Shown: positions 21,451 to 33,212 of the stretch, in pieces
Layout of the letters: every line of letters starts with the position of its first letter
Position numbering within the stretch: the stretch's first letter is position 1
Origin: Perilla frutescens
Taxonomy: Eukaryota > Streptophyta > Magnoliopsida > Lamiales > Lamiaceae
Assembly: GCA_026008535.1 (NCBI GenBank)
Contig: BRKX01000017.1
Span: 8,510,501-8,574,500, forward strand
DNA: 64,000 bases
Direction of reading: 5' to 3'
The notes under the pieces: generated by a model
Databases searched by the model: none
What the model saw: the letters and a program-made list of their open reading frames with translations, nothing else
What the model was told of the DNA's origin: nothing
Position numbers and translations under genes: made by a program

Positions 21451-23049
21451 ATGGCGTCCGCTGCGGTGTCAAAGGCGAAGCCAACAGAGACCTTCATCGA
21501 CAACAAGCGGAAAGATGACATACGGATGGCGAATATCGCGGCGGCGCAGGCGGTGGCGGACGCCGTACGGACTAGCCTCGGCCCCAAGGGTATGGACAAG
21601 ATGATCTCCACTGCGTCCGGCGAGGTCATTATAACCAACGACGGCGCCACCATCCTCAACAAGATGGAAGTCCTTCAGCCCGCCGCCAAGTTCCTCGTCG
21701 AGCTCTCCAAATCTCAGGACGTCGTCGCCGGAGACGGCACCACCACCGTCGTCGTCATTGCTGGAGCGCTGCTTAAGGCTTCGCTTACACTCTTGAACGC
21801 CGGTATTCACCCCACTGTTGTCTCTGATTCGCTCCACAAGGCTTCGATTAAGGCTGTTGAAGTTTTGTCCGCTATGGCAGTGCCCGTGGAGCTGTCAGAT
21901 CGCGACTCACTCGTCAAATCTGCGTCTACTTCTCTGAACTCGAAGGTAGTCTCGCAGTACTCTACACTTTTGGCACCTCTAGCTGTTGACGCTGTGCTTT
22001 CTGTGGTGGATCCTGAGAAACCTGACTTAGTTGATTTGAAAGATATTAAGATTGTGAAGAAACTGGGTGGAACTGTTGATGATACTGAATCGGTGAATGG
22101 GCTGGTTTTTGATAAGAAGGTGAGTCATGCTGCTGGTGGGCCTACTAGAGTCGAAAATGCCAAGATAGCCGTGATCCAATTTCAGATTTCCCCACCTAAA
22201 ACTGATATAGAACAGAGCATTGTGGTCTCTGACTATTCACAGATGGATAGGATTTTGAAGGAGGAGAGAAATTACATCATAGGGATGATTAAGAAGATTA
22301 AAGCTACTGGGTGTAACGTGTTGTTGATTCAGAAGAGTATCTTGAGGGATGCTGTCACTGATTTGTCTTTGCATTATTTAGCAAAGGCTAAGATTTTAGT
22401 CATTAAAGATATCGAGAGGGATGAGATTGAGTTCATCACCAAGACTTTGAACTGCTTGCCTATCTCTAACATTGAACATTTCCGCTCTGAAAAGTTGGGA
22501 TATGCTGATTTGGTGGAAGAGGTGCCATTGGGAGATGGTGGGAAGATTGTGAAGATTACTGGGATTAAGGACATGGGGAGGACAACCAGTGTGCTGGTCC
22601 GTGGTTCCAACCATTTGGTTCTTGATGAAGCTGAAAGGAGTTTGCATGATGCTTTGTGTGTGGTAAGGTGTTTAGTTAACAAGAAATTTCTGATTGCTGG
22701 TGGCGGGGCACCTGAGATAGAACTTTCGAGGCAGTTAGGAGCTTGGGCAAAGGTGCTGCATGGAATGGAAGGGTACTGTGTCAAAGCTTTTGCTGAAGCA
22801 CTTGAGGTGATTCCTTACACATTGGCTGAGAACGCAGGGTTGAATCCAATTGCCATTGTCACCGAGCTGAGGAATAGGCATGCACAAGGTGAAATCAATT
22901 CGGGGATCAATGTAAGGAAGGGACAAATCACTAATATTTTGGAGGAGAATGTAGTGCAGCCCCTGCTAGTGAGCACGAGTGCAATTACCTTGGCTGCAGA
23001 GTGTGTTCGGATGATCTTGAAGATTGACGACATAGTTACTGTGAGGTAG
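21451..23049 (+). CDS. CCT4: T-complex protein 1 subunit delta (CCT4)
   Basis: 532 codons, intact and intronless. This is a subunit of the eukaryotic group II chaperonin CCT/TRiC, the cytosolic double-ring ATP-driven folding machine for actin, tubulin and other proteins. Visible group II motifs: TSLGPKGMDK (41-50), TNDGAT (62-67), the nucleotide-binding GDGTTT (94-99), RGSN (384-387), GGGAPE (417-422) and the Asp in SLHDA (D400) at the position of the hydrolysis Asp of chaperonins. The delta identity rests on the N-terminus (PTETFIDNKRKDDIRMANI) and on overall recall of plant CCT4. The length is normal for the family. The ATG sits in a clean context after a CT-rich leader with a telo-box-like motif. 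GC is higher at the 5' end than in the surrounding repeats. A retrocopy is unlikely given the intact frame and leader. The WAT1-type gene downstream is convergent. Confidence 0.96.
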   Translation: MASAAVSKAKPTETFIDNKRKDDIRMANIAAAQAVADAVRTSLGPKGMDKMISTASGEVIITNDGATILNKMEVLQPAAKFLVELSKSQDVVAGDGTTTVVVIAGALLKASLTLLNAGIHPTVVSDSLHKASIKAVEVLSAMAVPVELSDRDSLVKSASTSLNSKVVSQYSTLLAPLAVDAVLSVVDPEKPDLVDLKDIKIVKKLGGTVDDTESVNGLVFDKKVSHAAGGPTRVENAKIAVIQFQISPPKTDIEQSIVVSDYSQMDRILKEERNYIIGMIKKIKATGCNVLLIQKSILRDAVTDLSLHYLAKAKILVIKDIERDEIEFITKTLNCLPISNIEHFRSEKLGYADLVEEVPLGDGGKIVKITGIKDMGRTTSVLVRGSNHLVLDEAERSLHDALCVVRCLVNKKFLIAGGGAPEIELSRQLGAWAKVLHGMEGYCVKAFAEALEVIPYTLAENAGLNPIAIVTELRNRHAQGEINSGINVRKGQITNILEENVVQPLLVSTSAITLAAECVRMILKIDDIVTVR

Positions 23050-23965
23050 AGTTGATCATATGTTAACAAATATTGGCTGCTGAAGTGTTTGTTTTCAGCT
23101 ATTATCTTTTGTTGTTCTTGTGTTATTTTTTCTCAATTTTGTGGCTTTTTGGCTGTTTTCAAGTAGACTTCTTCGCTTTTTCTAATCAATGATGGGTTTC
23201 TGATCTGTAATGGACGATTTCAGTGCTTTTTTAATTAGGGTGTCAGGAAATGGGCAAATATCATGTTGCTGTAGGGCTTTCTGCTGTTATTATGAATTAT
23301 GAGCTTGGTGGATGCTATTAGGGTTTTTTTTTTTTTTTTGTCGAACAATCTTTTACCTGATCTGCCTCCGTTATTTTTCTTGCTTGTTAAAAACAAATTA
23401 CTGCTGTGTTTATGCCAATAAATGCAGACGTTACCCCTGCTATGCTAGATCAGGCCCAAGGCTATATACTTGGTGATGGGCCTGTAATTGGCATGGAATT
23501 AGTAAACGACAGTTAATTAGATGAACTGATTGAAGTGGTGTAGATGTTTTTTTTTATTCAAGTGGTGTATATGATTTTATTGTTTACTTAATGGAGTGCT
23601 GAACGTGAAAAATCCAAGAGTTAAATGAGCTGAACCATATATTTTCAAATTCACACAACTGGTGTGCCTTATAATTAGAAAGATGTTCATTTTGTCCTAG
23701 AACTCGTAGCTGCTTTGACATGCTTTTCTTCCTCAATGTGTAGTCTTCTTTTATATGTTCCAAGCCAAAGTTTGGTGCTCGATTTTTCTATGTTTAAACA
23801 ATGAGGAAATTAAGAAAATTAAACAAATTGAAGATTTACATGCTAACATTTTGATGCTAAGCCTGTTTGAGGCTAATTGGACATTTTTATAGGAAATTAA
23901 CCTATGGCATCTGAGCCTGTCAAGCTTGTTGAGGCTCTGGTTTTTTGTTAGTAGAGGAAATCCAA
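23050..23965. other. Shared 3' region of CCT4 and the WAT1-type gene
   Basis: About 0.9 kb between the stop codons of two convergent genes. A poly(A)-signal-like AATAAA is at 23417-23422 on +, 370 bp after the CCT4 stop. A T14-15 run lies at about 23325-23340. No gene was seen. Confidence 0.6.
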
Positions 23966-25681
23966 TTATGGAATATCGGCCCTTGTGGGGCATTCTTGAT
24001 TGTTGTTGTTGCTCTCTAATAGATGTTTTGCCAGTGTCTCTTCCTTGTCTTGGCTATCGTATCTGGCCTCTGCTGTTTTACCCCATAGAACTAGATACAG
24101 GCCAATCATTATGAATACAGCTCCGATGACTCTGCAAGAGTGGAAAAAGTGTCAGAACGGAATATCTCCTTGTTGTTTAACTCTTGTTTCACCTGAGTTT
24201 CTCTTTCTTCCTACATTTCTTTAAATATTTTGACATGACTACTGACCACATACCCTCCAGAGTATAACTGATCACCAAGAAGTATAGATGCCATTCCAGC
24301 AACTAATACTGTTTGAACTGGCTGGAAGCTGGCAACGAACACTGGACCTCCTTTTTGAATGCACCAGGTCTGTAGAGCTATTACGAGACCTGAGGATATT
24401 ATTCCCTGCAATGTATATAATTTCTTGATGTGAGGTGATCAACTTGTAGATGATAAGGAGGTGTGAAGATCTTACAGCATATAAGATTGTAAAAATCTCT
24501 TCCCCTGACACTATTTGCCAGTGCGTTGGATCCCTTTCTGTGAATGCAGCTATAACTAGGAATTGAATTAATCCGAAGAAGAGTGTGAAGGATGTAAGTG
24601 AGAGTTTGGCTGGGTACTTGTTCACTATCGGAGCCTGCATATGATGATGAGCAGTTGAAGCTTAATTACTCCTTGTTTACAGAGAGAATTTTTGTTATAT
24701 CAAATTATGAAATATCATGTATTTCCTAGTCTTAGATTCAAATGTCTGTCTATAGGCAATTAAAATCTTATTAGTACAATGTTGGTAAAGAAGTTATTAG
24801 TTAAGTTGAGAGGTTTAGTTTGTTTGTAAAAGTTTTACCTGAAGGACCATCCAGGCAGCCCAGGATAGGCAGTGGCAAAAGGTAAATACACAACCCCATG
24901 TCCAGCTCTGCATGCTCTCTCCAGATGAATTAGGTCCATGCAGAATTGGAGTTCCTTTATACAAGGTAATTACTGTAGCGCCTCCGATGCTTGCTAAAGT
25001 ACCTAGAATTTTTGCCAAACCATCCATCCTCACAACATTCACTTCCTCGATCCTGAAACCATATGTCTGATTTTCAGCTCTCCATCTATTTATATATGTA
25101 TTGCAGATTAGTTACTGGAATTTAAAAAGTTCATCTCCTTACCTTAAAGCAGATGCCATGATAAAAGTAAGTGCTGGGACTGAGTTTTGCATTGCTGATA
25201 CAAAGGTTGGTGATGCATAGTACAAACCTAAGATGTAGTACACCTGGTTTGCTGTGATTCTAGGAAGGAGAAAACAATAATTGTATTTAGTACTGAGTAA
25301 TTGAAAATGAGGTGGTTTGTTGTGATGCCGCTTGTTTAAACTCACCCTACTATTGCTAGAAGGAAGAACTCAGCCAACAATGAGAATGTGAGAGGTGTTC
25401 TGTCCTTCCTGCAGATTAAGATGACATTGTTAGATTTTGAGGTGAAATTTCTATTGCTTAATTAGAGAGAGAAGTTCAAGAACTCACTTTTCCATGAAGT
25501 AAGCGAAAGGTCCTATCAATAGCAATGCAATAATATTTCTATAAATAGGGTACACAATTTTGCTAACACCAAGGTTCAGTGCAACTCTAGAGACAATGTG
25601 AAACCCTGCAAAGCATAGCTGCAAAATAATCAACGATATTAGAAGCTTCACTCTCTCAGAAGGGATATTTACTTGTGACAT
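23966..25681 (-). CDS. WAT1-related / EamA-type transporter (7 exons)
   Basis: Spliced gene on the minus strand; my exon model uses GT-AG borders that keep the frame: 25681-25488, 25408-25346, 25259-25143, 25052-24839, 24634-24476, 24405-24254, 24131-23966. It totals 1,065 bp, 354 residues plus stop. Seven exons and this length are typical of plant WAT1-related (nodulin MtN21-like) proteins, which have ten membrane helices in two EamA halves. Visible family blocks: ALNLGVSK with YRNIIA in the first half, SPTFVSAMQNSVPALTFIMA, LGTLASIGGATVITLYKG, and in the second half PVFVASFQPVQTVLVAGMAS with the ending GLYLVLWGK. The pattern recalls the At3g53210/At4g19185 subgroup, though this is from memory. 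Family members move auxin or amino acids across vacuolar or plasma membranes; the substrate here is unknown. The start at 25681 has a purine at -3. Confidence 0.9.
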
Positions 25682-25765
25682 ATCTTCGTGTTTGTCTTGA
25701 TGTTGTGTGTACTCTTTGTTTCTGTTTGGATTTTGTGTCTCTGAGGCTGTGAAAGTGCTCGAATT

Positions 25766-25766
<1 letters not shown>

Positions 25767-25810
<44 letters not shown>
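25767..25810. repeat. (CA)22 microsatellite in the 5' region of the WAT1-type gene
   Basis: An uninterrupted CA run of about 44 bases (TG on the gene's strand) ending 86 bp upstream of the start codon, directly followed on + by TATATA (25811-25816), which would be upstream of it on the gene's strand and could act as a TATA box. Confidence 0.95.
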
Positions 25811-25816
<6 letters not shown>

Positions 25817-26710
25817 GGTAGATTTTCTTAGTGTGACAAAATTTGATAGTGTGACATGCATTATTTGATAGAGAATATGATTGTTAGCTGCAGCCTCCAA
25901 GCATATGCAAATTTGAGAGCAATCATTCATTATAAGAAAATGTATGCGATTATAAGTGCAATGTATTAAGTGCAGTCTGTGTTGCTGAATAATGAGTTTC
26001 TCTATATCCAATTTGATTTGTTAACATGAGATTGAACTTTGTTAGGGAGACAAAGCGTCAGTTGTCCATGTTGGGCAGGTAGTTAAGGGCAATAGACCAA
26101 TATTCATTTTTAAATTATTGGTGTTTTATTTAAATATTTTGTCTCCACATTATCAAAGACAAATTGGGTTTGATTAAAATCAATCATTTCGCAAATATTT
26201 CAACTTTGTCAGAAGCTCAATTTGTCCAGCAATGGCAGTCTTATTTCAATCTCCCTTTTTATTTTCTAAAATTTATGTGATTGAGGATCCATGTGCCTCT
26301 TATGATTTGGGAATCTTACATTAGAAAAATCTTAAAAACCAATGACATAAAATTTGATGACGGGTGAGTGCCGTATATGGTACCTAATACGATAATTATA
26401 ATAGCATTAAGTATTGTTTTATGAATATTATAAATACTTATTATGATTACCACCCGTACTATTTCTACCAATGAAAAAGAGCATCAATAGCAACATTACG
26501 AAATTAATTAATCTAGTCTAATAATTTTTAACCCCGTTAATTTGTAAATGTGGATCATATGATTATATTCATGCATTACATTACCATATGTACGAATAAA
26601 TGATTTAGTTAGTCAATTGAATACATATATGCGACCCAATTTGACGTAATCAAATAGTAATTACTTAATAATTATTCCACGATAATAATAACTCTAATTT
26701 AGGTGAAAAT
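25817..26710. other. Upstream intergenic region
   Basis: AT-rich sequence upstream of the WAT1-type gene, with no convincing gene, repeat end or RNA. An open frame running through the CA repeat upstream of the transporter start is an artefact of the microsatellite. Confidence 0.6.
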
Positions 26711-27433
26711 CAATACTAATGTGGAAATTAAGACCACATCTCACATCACACAATTTTTAAAATTCAAAGACTATATTTAATTAAAAGGGCGGTGACAATT
26801 ATATAATATTTGAATTTTTTTTTCAGACAGAGGCATTAACGTAATAATTTGGCAATTCTTATAAAAATCGCGGAGTGTTTAATAACAGGATGTCATGCTA
26901 ATGAAGTATTATCATCAAGCTAACGAAATGATATCGTGATGTATGTTAAAGTTTTCTAATTGTTAGTGAAAAATATATTCTAAAAAATAATTATAAACCT
27001 AATTTGATTTAATAAACCCTTATTGAGTAGAAGAAATACTAATTAGATGAAATAAATTTTGATTGGATTTGATAAACCCTAAATGAGTCGGAACACATCA
27101 TATCAATAAAATATATGTACCACAACATTATGATTTTTTTTGCTTCACTAGCACTGTGAATACACTATGTTAGCATATGACAATACTCTGTCAACATACG
27201 TTATAAACCATAATTGAATAGAATAAACCCTAATAATAAATTAGGAACTAAAAAAAAGAAAATTAAATGAAAAAAGTAAATATTAACCATAATTAGATGG
27301 AATAAACCATAATTGAGATGGAATAAATCTTAATTGAGATGAAATAAATCATAATTTGAGATTGAATAAACCAAACTAAATATTACTACACTAGCATTAT
27401 GATAATTCTTCGTTAGCATAATAAATACATTAT
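26711..27433. mobile_element. Repeat M2, left part (relative of M1)
   Basis: Matches M1 from about 5573 onward: CCACATCTCACATCACACAA, then TTAATTAAAAGGGCGGTGAC, the phrase 'attaacgtaataatttggcaattcttataaaaatcgcgga', and repeated 'gctaacgaa' motifs. It stops at 27433 exactly at the left TSD (attat) of copia F. The rest of the repeat continues at 48801, after F. The outer end lacks the M1-type TA-flanked terminus, so M2 is itself partial. Confidence 0.75.
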
Positions 27434-28491
27434 TGTTGAGTATGACGTGTTCCAAATGATGTTATCACTTTGTTTGATAACATCGCAATCAATGTCGTAT
27501 CTGATGTTGTTCCGTCATTCTCGTCACATCGAATATAACACTCAGAATATTAATCTTATCCTTTCCTAGTATTTTGGATTAATTTATTTTAAGTTAATCT
27601 GAATCTAGTGTGATATTTATCATATTTTAATTTCCATGTATTTAGCGATTTATTAGATATTTTATTTTAAATTAAAACATAGATAATGTTTGATTTTGAC
27701 TTTGTCAAAATCTGTTCCGGATTTATAGGGGACGTGATGTTCCCACTCTCCATTAAATACTAACCGTTGCAGGGGTCGCTGGAGTAACCGCTACTATTGC
27801 ATGATGTTGAAGAACGTGTGCCACGCAATGCTGAAGACGGTTATCTCAAGTCCACTTCAGCAATGGGTAGTGGAAGGCAGTTTATTCAAGTCCAAGTCAT
27901 CTAGGATCGTGAAGCAACTGCCAAGACAAGATGGAAGAAGTATTTAAGGTCTCATTAGACCTTAAAATCATTTATGCAAGTAGATTATCACCGTGGTTTA
28001 TGAGAAGCTCTGAATCTTGCATCTAGTGTCGTCTCTAAAGTCCAAGACATCTTCCTCGACATCTGCCTAGCGTCCCAATCAGCTGGAGACTTTCATTCCA
28101 GTTGTGTGTGTAGGTTAGATAGTCAACTTTGAGAAGTCTAGGATTTAGAGTGACTTGTTGTAATCTATCTATGTGTTTAGATAGGTTTGTTTTGAGTGAT
28201 TATTCAAGTGAGTGAAGCTGAGATAGTCCTATGTATGTTTTATGCAGTGTTGTTAAGGGAGTGAACCGAGACAACATCAACATTGTTTTTGTATTTCACT
28301 TGTGATTGTGAATTTCGCCTTGTGGAAATCACACACCGTAAGGAGTATGATTTAAAATTTATTTTGTGCAAAGTTTTGTTTACGTTTCCTCTGCATGTTG
28401 AAGGCAATGTGGTAACACTAGCTTCAACATTTCATTTAACTTTGCAATTTACATCCGAAATTCACATTGTTTCAGGCAATAAATTTTAACA
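27434..28491 (+). mobile_element. 5' LTR of copia F
   Basis: 1,058 bp, TGTTGAGTATGACGTG... to ...AATAAATTTTAACA. The edges are fixed by the TSD attat (27429-27433) on the left and the PBS two bases after the right end. It is homologous to 47969-48800, 61009-62011 and, with a large internal deletion, 38577-38755. An open frame at 28283-28489 lies in LTR sequence and is not a gene. Confidence 0.95.
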
Positions 28492-28493
28492 AG

Positions 28494-28508
28494 TGGTATC
28501 AGAGCCAG
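28494..28508 (+). other. Primer-binding site of copia F (iMet tRNA)
   Basis: TGGTATCAGAGCCAG, two bases after the LTR end; the standard initiator-Met PBS of plant copia elements. Confidence 0.95.
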
Positions 28509-28554
28509 TACTTGACACACTAAGTACTCGATCCGGTGTTGCTTGAAATCTGTG

Positions 28555-28602
28555 ATGGATATTCAGATTAATCAATCTCGTCCTTCTGCTCTAGACAACA
28601 AT
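28555..28602 (+). pseudogene. Copia F gag, segment 1 (start codon end)
   Basis: ATG at 28555 begins MDIQINQSRPSALDNN, 47 bp after the PBS. The frame is cut at 28602 by insertion of gypsy element E. The next gag segment starts at 33681 with 'gcaatggtggcaactatg', fitting the usual gag N-terminal 'xNYxxW' block. Confidence 0.8.
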
Positions 28603-29825
28603 TGATACGAACCGGACAAACGGTCTAGGACGATAATAACAACGTAGCGGAAGACTTTGGATACGAAACACGTCAACTAATTGAAGGGCTTCAATCTGAC
28701 TTGATAAACAATGAAAATACGATAATTTAGACAACTAGAATACGTAGACAATGACACGAACTATGTAACACAAAACCAAGGGAATAAGGGCTGCAAAGGA
28801 TCGGTTAAGGCTGGAATTCGTGTGTGAAGGATTGTGAAGAAGGGCTTGGTGTAGATAGGATATGATAGAGTTGTATGGAACTTACGTATGGATGAAACTC
28901 GTGTAGAACTCGAACTCAATCTTGTGGAAGGAAGATACGGACATGGGTGGCTTGATGATTGATGTCGTGTATGTTGATGGAGGATGATCACGTCGATGTG
29001 AATCACAACCCGATAGCCACCTTGAATTTCGAACGTATCCAAGGTTGAAATCTCTAAGTTGATCTTCAAAGTAGCGAATACCGGTTAATCCCTCAAGAGG
29101 ATTAAGCAATTCCCTTGAATAAGACTTAGATGTGCTAATTCTAAGAATGATAATTTTCTTGATGGAAAACAATCAAAAGAATGTAAAGGTTTGAGACACA
29201 ATTGGATGCAAAAGCAAAATAATTTCAATAATGTCTAAAATAACAATGTGACATGGTTCCCTATTTATAACACATAAGGGGGACGAAAATTTGATGCTAA
29301 AAGGCATAAAAACCTGATCCAAAATAGATCTCTAACTATACTAGGAAGATACCTAAACTAGAATTCTATTCAAGGTAGGAAATTGCCTTAAATACAATTC
29401 TAGTCAAGCCTATGTAATTATGGACGAAAATTAACATACAAATTAAATAAAATCTGATCTAAACTATAGTCTAAATTAATTAAATAAATGCTATAGTCTG
29501 AATAAAATTAAACCCCTAATTAAATTAATTAAAGGGCCGAAAATAGCTCCATGCACACACGTGATTCACGTCGCCATCTTCATGCATGTGACGTGCATTT
29601 GCATGCGTGTTCTTCATGTTCTCTTCTTCAAACCTTGATCTCCAATCTTTAATTGTTAGCAAAGTAACAATTTTGGGGTTTCTCTTAACTCCTTTGTTAT
29701 CTTCGAACTTCTTACATACAAATGCTTGGAAAAATCCTTACAATTGTATTGCTCGAAGTCGTGTAAATGCACCACGTATTTGCAGCTCCAAATTAAGTTC
29801 TTCAAGGCTTTTTGTGGATGTATCA
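28603..29825 (-). mobile_element. 3' LTR of gypsy element E
   Basis: 1,223 bp; on the minus strand TGATACATCCAC... to ...CCGGTTCGTATCA. It belongs to family R (same plan as copies A-D). The inner edge abuts the polypurine tract at 29826-29840. The left flank acaat (28598-28602) and the right flank gcaat (33681-33685) agree in 4 of 5 bases, probably the TSD of the whole element E. The TATA box is on the minus strand near 29260 (TATAAATA). Confidence 0.9.
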
Positions 29826-30483
29826 TTCCCCTCCTCTTGAAAAGAATTCGTCCTCGAATTCAAGTCTCTGGGATCAAAGACGAACACGAACTGACCATCG
29901 AATTCTTTTTGCACAAACTGCATAAAACACATCTTCATAAACATGAACGAGAACATTCCACTTGTGTTAAGCATCTGAAACTCTAGCATAGATTGTCTTG
30001 ACATGGTATTCACATTCAAACTTGGTGGTACATCAACTTCCAATGAAACATCTTCAACAACCTATAAAATAAATGCATCACAAGAAAACTGTTGACAAAA
30101 AATGTTAGAACTCGGCAGCTCCTCCATGTTAGCTTGTTTGAGCTCTGCATGATCTTTAACCATTGCCTCATGGATATCATTCTCCTTTTTATAACTATGT
30201 TGTATCTCCAACAACTCTTCAACTTCTTTGGCTTCCTTAATTGCATCATGGATCTCCAAATTCACAATTTGTAGTTTGTCCTCCATACAATCTTTAGGAC
30301 TTGTCATCTCCATGGACAAAACTTCCAAACTGCAATCTTCTATACTTGTCTTCTCCGGATTAGTAATTTCAAGAATGGGCATCTCTTCATCGACATGAAT
30401 GGAAACCGACTCCTCTTGATTACAATCGTCTTGAACTAACTCCTCCAAAACTGGCATCTCCTCATTAGTTGTTTCTATCATGT
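29738..30483 (-). pseudogene. Element E: acidic domain and polyprotein C-terminal tail
   Basis: Directly after gag on the minus strand. 30481-30062 encodes 139 residues, strongly acidic, with repeated EEMPVLE/EEMPILE units; I do not recognise the domain. A second open frame (30043-29738) ends FDPRDLNSRTNSFQEEGN and passes through the polypurine tract into the 3' LTR. 'LNSRTNSFQEG' followed by a GxxTRxRA block is the usual end of plant gypsy polyproteins. No protease, RT, RNase H or integrase lies between, so E is a gag-only, non-autonomous element. Only a few in-frame stops separate the pieces. Confidence 0.7.
29826..29840 (-). other. Polypurine tract of element E
   Basis: Minus strand TCAAGAGGAGGGGAA immediately before LTR start TGATAC; primer site for plus-strand DNA synthesis. 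It also encodes FQEEG of the tail frame. Confidence 0.85.
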
Positions 30484-31245
30484 CTATTCTTCAACTATCT
30501 CATCTTCTAAGAACATAGGAACAAATGGTAATGAGATGAAAGGTACTTCAACAAAGTCTAGAATTGGTACCTTGGAAGTAGAATCTTCTTTGATGGCGAT
30601 GAACTCAATTGGTATCCCAATGTTCGACTCTACTTGAACCTCATCTTTTGACTTTATCTCTAGCTCCTCTAGCCATTTTTCTATCCGAATGGCGTATTCC
30701 ACCATGTCCTCCAACTCGCCGAAGCCGTACAATGCTACTCTTTCATGAATTGCCCTTCGTAGAACAGCTAGAAATCTATCCATGGTATCTTCTGGATATT
30801 CTTCTACATCAACTCGTCTCATGGCTTCAATTATTTTGTTGTAGTAGTCATTTACACTTTGATCTCTTTGTCTAAGCTTGTATAACTTTTCCTCCAACTC
30901 CCATTGGTAGTGGTCTGGAATGAAGCGTTTCCACATCAAATCTTTCAACTCACGCCATGTGTCGATAGGTGGAAGGTGATCTCTATGGCACCGGTTCTGC
31001 TGGAATCCCTACCATGTTGCTGCGCAGCCTTTAAACTTCAGCGAAACTAGCTGCACTTTCTTTGGTTCGGGGAAGTCATAGCACTCAAAGATTTTATCTA
31101 CGTTTTGTTCCCAATCAAGGTATGCATCGGGATCGTATAGACCTTCAAACTCGGGGATGGTTATCTTGTTGTTGCTGTGGAAATGGTGAGAATATGGTGT
31201 ATATGGAGTATGGGTGTATGGTGTATGAGTAGTGTATGGGTGCAT
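30484..31245 (-). pseudogene. Ty3/gypsy gag of element E
   Basis: Minus strand, read from ATG 31245. The N-terminus is a His/Thr/Pro/Tyr-rich repeat (HTPYTHTPYTPY) encoded by ATACACC-like repeats. It is followed by the gag core: IPEFEGLYDPDAYLDWEQNVDKIF and VSLKFKGCAATW. After one stop (TGG to TAG type, near 31007) come NRCHRDHLPPIDTWRELKDLMWKRFIP, LYKLRQRDQSVNDYYNKI, and the AIHERVALYGFGELEDMVEYAI block. Apart from that stop the ~254-codon gag is nearly intact. No zinc knuckle was seen. Confidence 0.85.
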
Positions 31246-32000
31246 GGTGTATGGACCATATAGGTGTAGGGAGGTATGGTCCGGATGGTGTACGGGTGGT
31301 GTATGTGAACTAGGGTAGAAAAATCGATCCCCCTAGTGTTATGGATGAAAATAATGAAGGGAGAAAGTGTATATGGAAGGTTTGGAAGGATTTGGATGGA
31401 AGAAAGCTAGATAAGGAAAGAATTAGATGTATTTTTAAAGTTCCCAAATAGAATAGGAATCCAAAAATAAATCGTAAGGAAAGAAAAGGAAAATGGATTA
31501 GGTAATTTGGAAAGTGTTACACAATTGTGACATAATCTAAATATCCTAATTGAACTAGACTCTAAAAGTAAAGAACTAAAAATAAATTACAACTCAAAAG
31601 GAAATTACCAAAATAAAATAAAACTTGGAAGGAAAGTTCCAAAAATAAAATATGACTCTAAAGGAAGTTACCAACTAAAGAATTATACTAGATGGAAATT
31701 ACTAAATAAGAAAAGACTCACAAGGTAATTACCAACTATAGAGTAGTACTAAAAGGAAAGTACCAAAATTAAAACAAGACTCAATTGGAAACACAATGAA
31801 TATACCTCTTTTTTTTAATTTCAGATTTTTTTTTATCCAAACAGTTTTTTTTTCGATTTTCCTTTTTTTTAACCGATTTTTTTTCAATGTACTCTAGCTA
31901 TTACAACTCAAAAGACACGTAAGAAAATAAACGACACGTATGATGACACGTAGGATAAGACTTGACACATCAGATTAAACCACGACCAGCAGAGCTGACG
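31246..32000 (-). other. Leader of element E
   Basis: Untranslated region between PBS and gag of E. No gene. 31195-31320 has GTGTATGG/ATACACC-like short repeats that run into the gag N-terminus, and 31800-31890 is T-rich. Confidence 0.6.
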
Positions 32001-32014
32001 TGGCTCTGATGCCA
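32001..32014 (-). other. Primer-binding site of element E
   Basis: Minus strand TGGCATCAGAGCCA, an iMet-type PBS with one change (TGGTATCAGAGC is usual), 5 bases inside the LTR end. Confidence 0.8.
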
Positions 32015-32019
32015 AAATA

Positions 32020-33212
32020 TGATACAACCCGGACAAATGGTCTAGGGTGATAATAACAACGTAGCGGAAGACTTAAGATACGAAACACGTCAACTAATTG
32101 AAGGGCTTCAATCCGGCTAGATAAACAACGAAAATATGACAATTTAGAAAACTAGAATACGTAGACAATGACACGAACTATGTAACACAAAACCAAGGGA
32201 ATAAGGGCTGCAAAGGATTGGTTAAGGCTGGAATTTGTGTGTGAAGGATTGTGAAGAAGGGCTTGGTGTAGATAGGATATGATAGAGTTGTATGGAACTT
32301 ACGTGTGGATTAAACTTGTGTAGAACTCGAACTCAATCTTGTGGAAGGAAGATACGGACATGGGTGGCTTGATGATTGACGTCGTGTATGTTGATGGAGG
32401 ATGATCACGTCAATATGAATCACAACCCGATAGCCGCCTTGAATCTCGAACGTATCCAATGTTGAAATCTCTAAGTTGATCTTCAAAGTAGCGAATACCG
32501 GTTAATCCCTCAAGTGGATTAAGCAATACCCTTGAATAAGACTTAGATGTGCTAATTCTAAGAATGATAATTTTCTTGATGGAAAACAATCAAAAGAATG
32601 TAAAGGTTTGAGACACAATTGGATGTAAAAGCAAAATAACTTCAATAATGTCTAAAATAACAATGTGACATGGTTCCCCTATTTATAACACATAAGGAGG
32701 ATGAAAATTTGATGCTAAAAGACCTAAAAAACTGATCCAAAAGGGATCTCTAACTATACTAGGAAGATACCTAAACTAGAATTCTATTCAAGGTAGGAAA
32801 TTGCCTTATATACAATTCTAGTCAAACCTATGTAATTAATGGACGAAAATTACATCAAAATTAAATAAAAATCTGAACCACACTATAGTCTAACATAATT
32901 AAATAAATACTATAGTCTAAATAAAATTCAACCCCTAATTAAATCAACTAAGGAATGAAAATTCCATGCAACGCGAATCTGTCATGCATGCACAACTTGA
33001 TGGTTCTATCTTCATGCATTGTTCTTCAAATCTTGATCTCCAATCTTTAATTATTAACAAAGTAACAATTTTGGGGCTGCTCTTAACTCTTTTGTCATCT
33101 TCGAACTTCTTACATACAAATGCTTGAAAAAATCCTTGCAAATGTATTGCTCGAAGTCGTGTAAATGGACCACATATTTGCAGCTCCGAATTAAGTTCTT
33201 CAAGGCGTATCA
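32020..33212 (-). mobile_element. 5' LTR of element E
   Basis: Very similar to 28603-29825. On the minus strand it ends ...CCGGGTTGTATCA before the PBS. At its outer edge (33205-33212) it lacks about 11 bp relative to the 3' LTR and is joined head to tail to a second partial LTR (33213-33680). An open frame at 32944-33252 (minus) encodes the LTR-borne polyprotein tail (GPFTRLRAIHLQ). Confidence 0.88.

Noticed and set aside
21469..21837. Open frame antisense to CCT4
   Set aside because: A GC-rich shadow of the CCT4 coding sequence; no independent evidence.
25484..26011. N-terminal extension of the transporter through the CA repeat
   Set aside because: The extra residues are encoded by the microsatellite and flanks; the family N-terminus fits the start at 25681.
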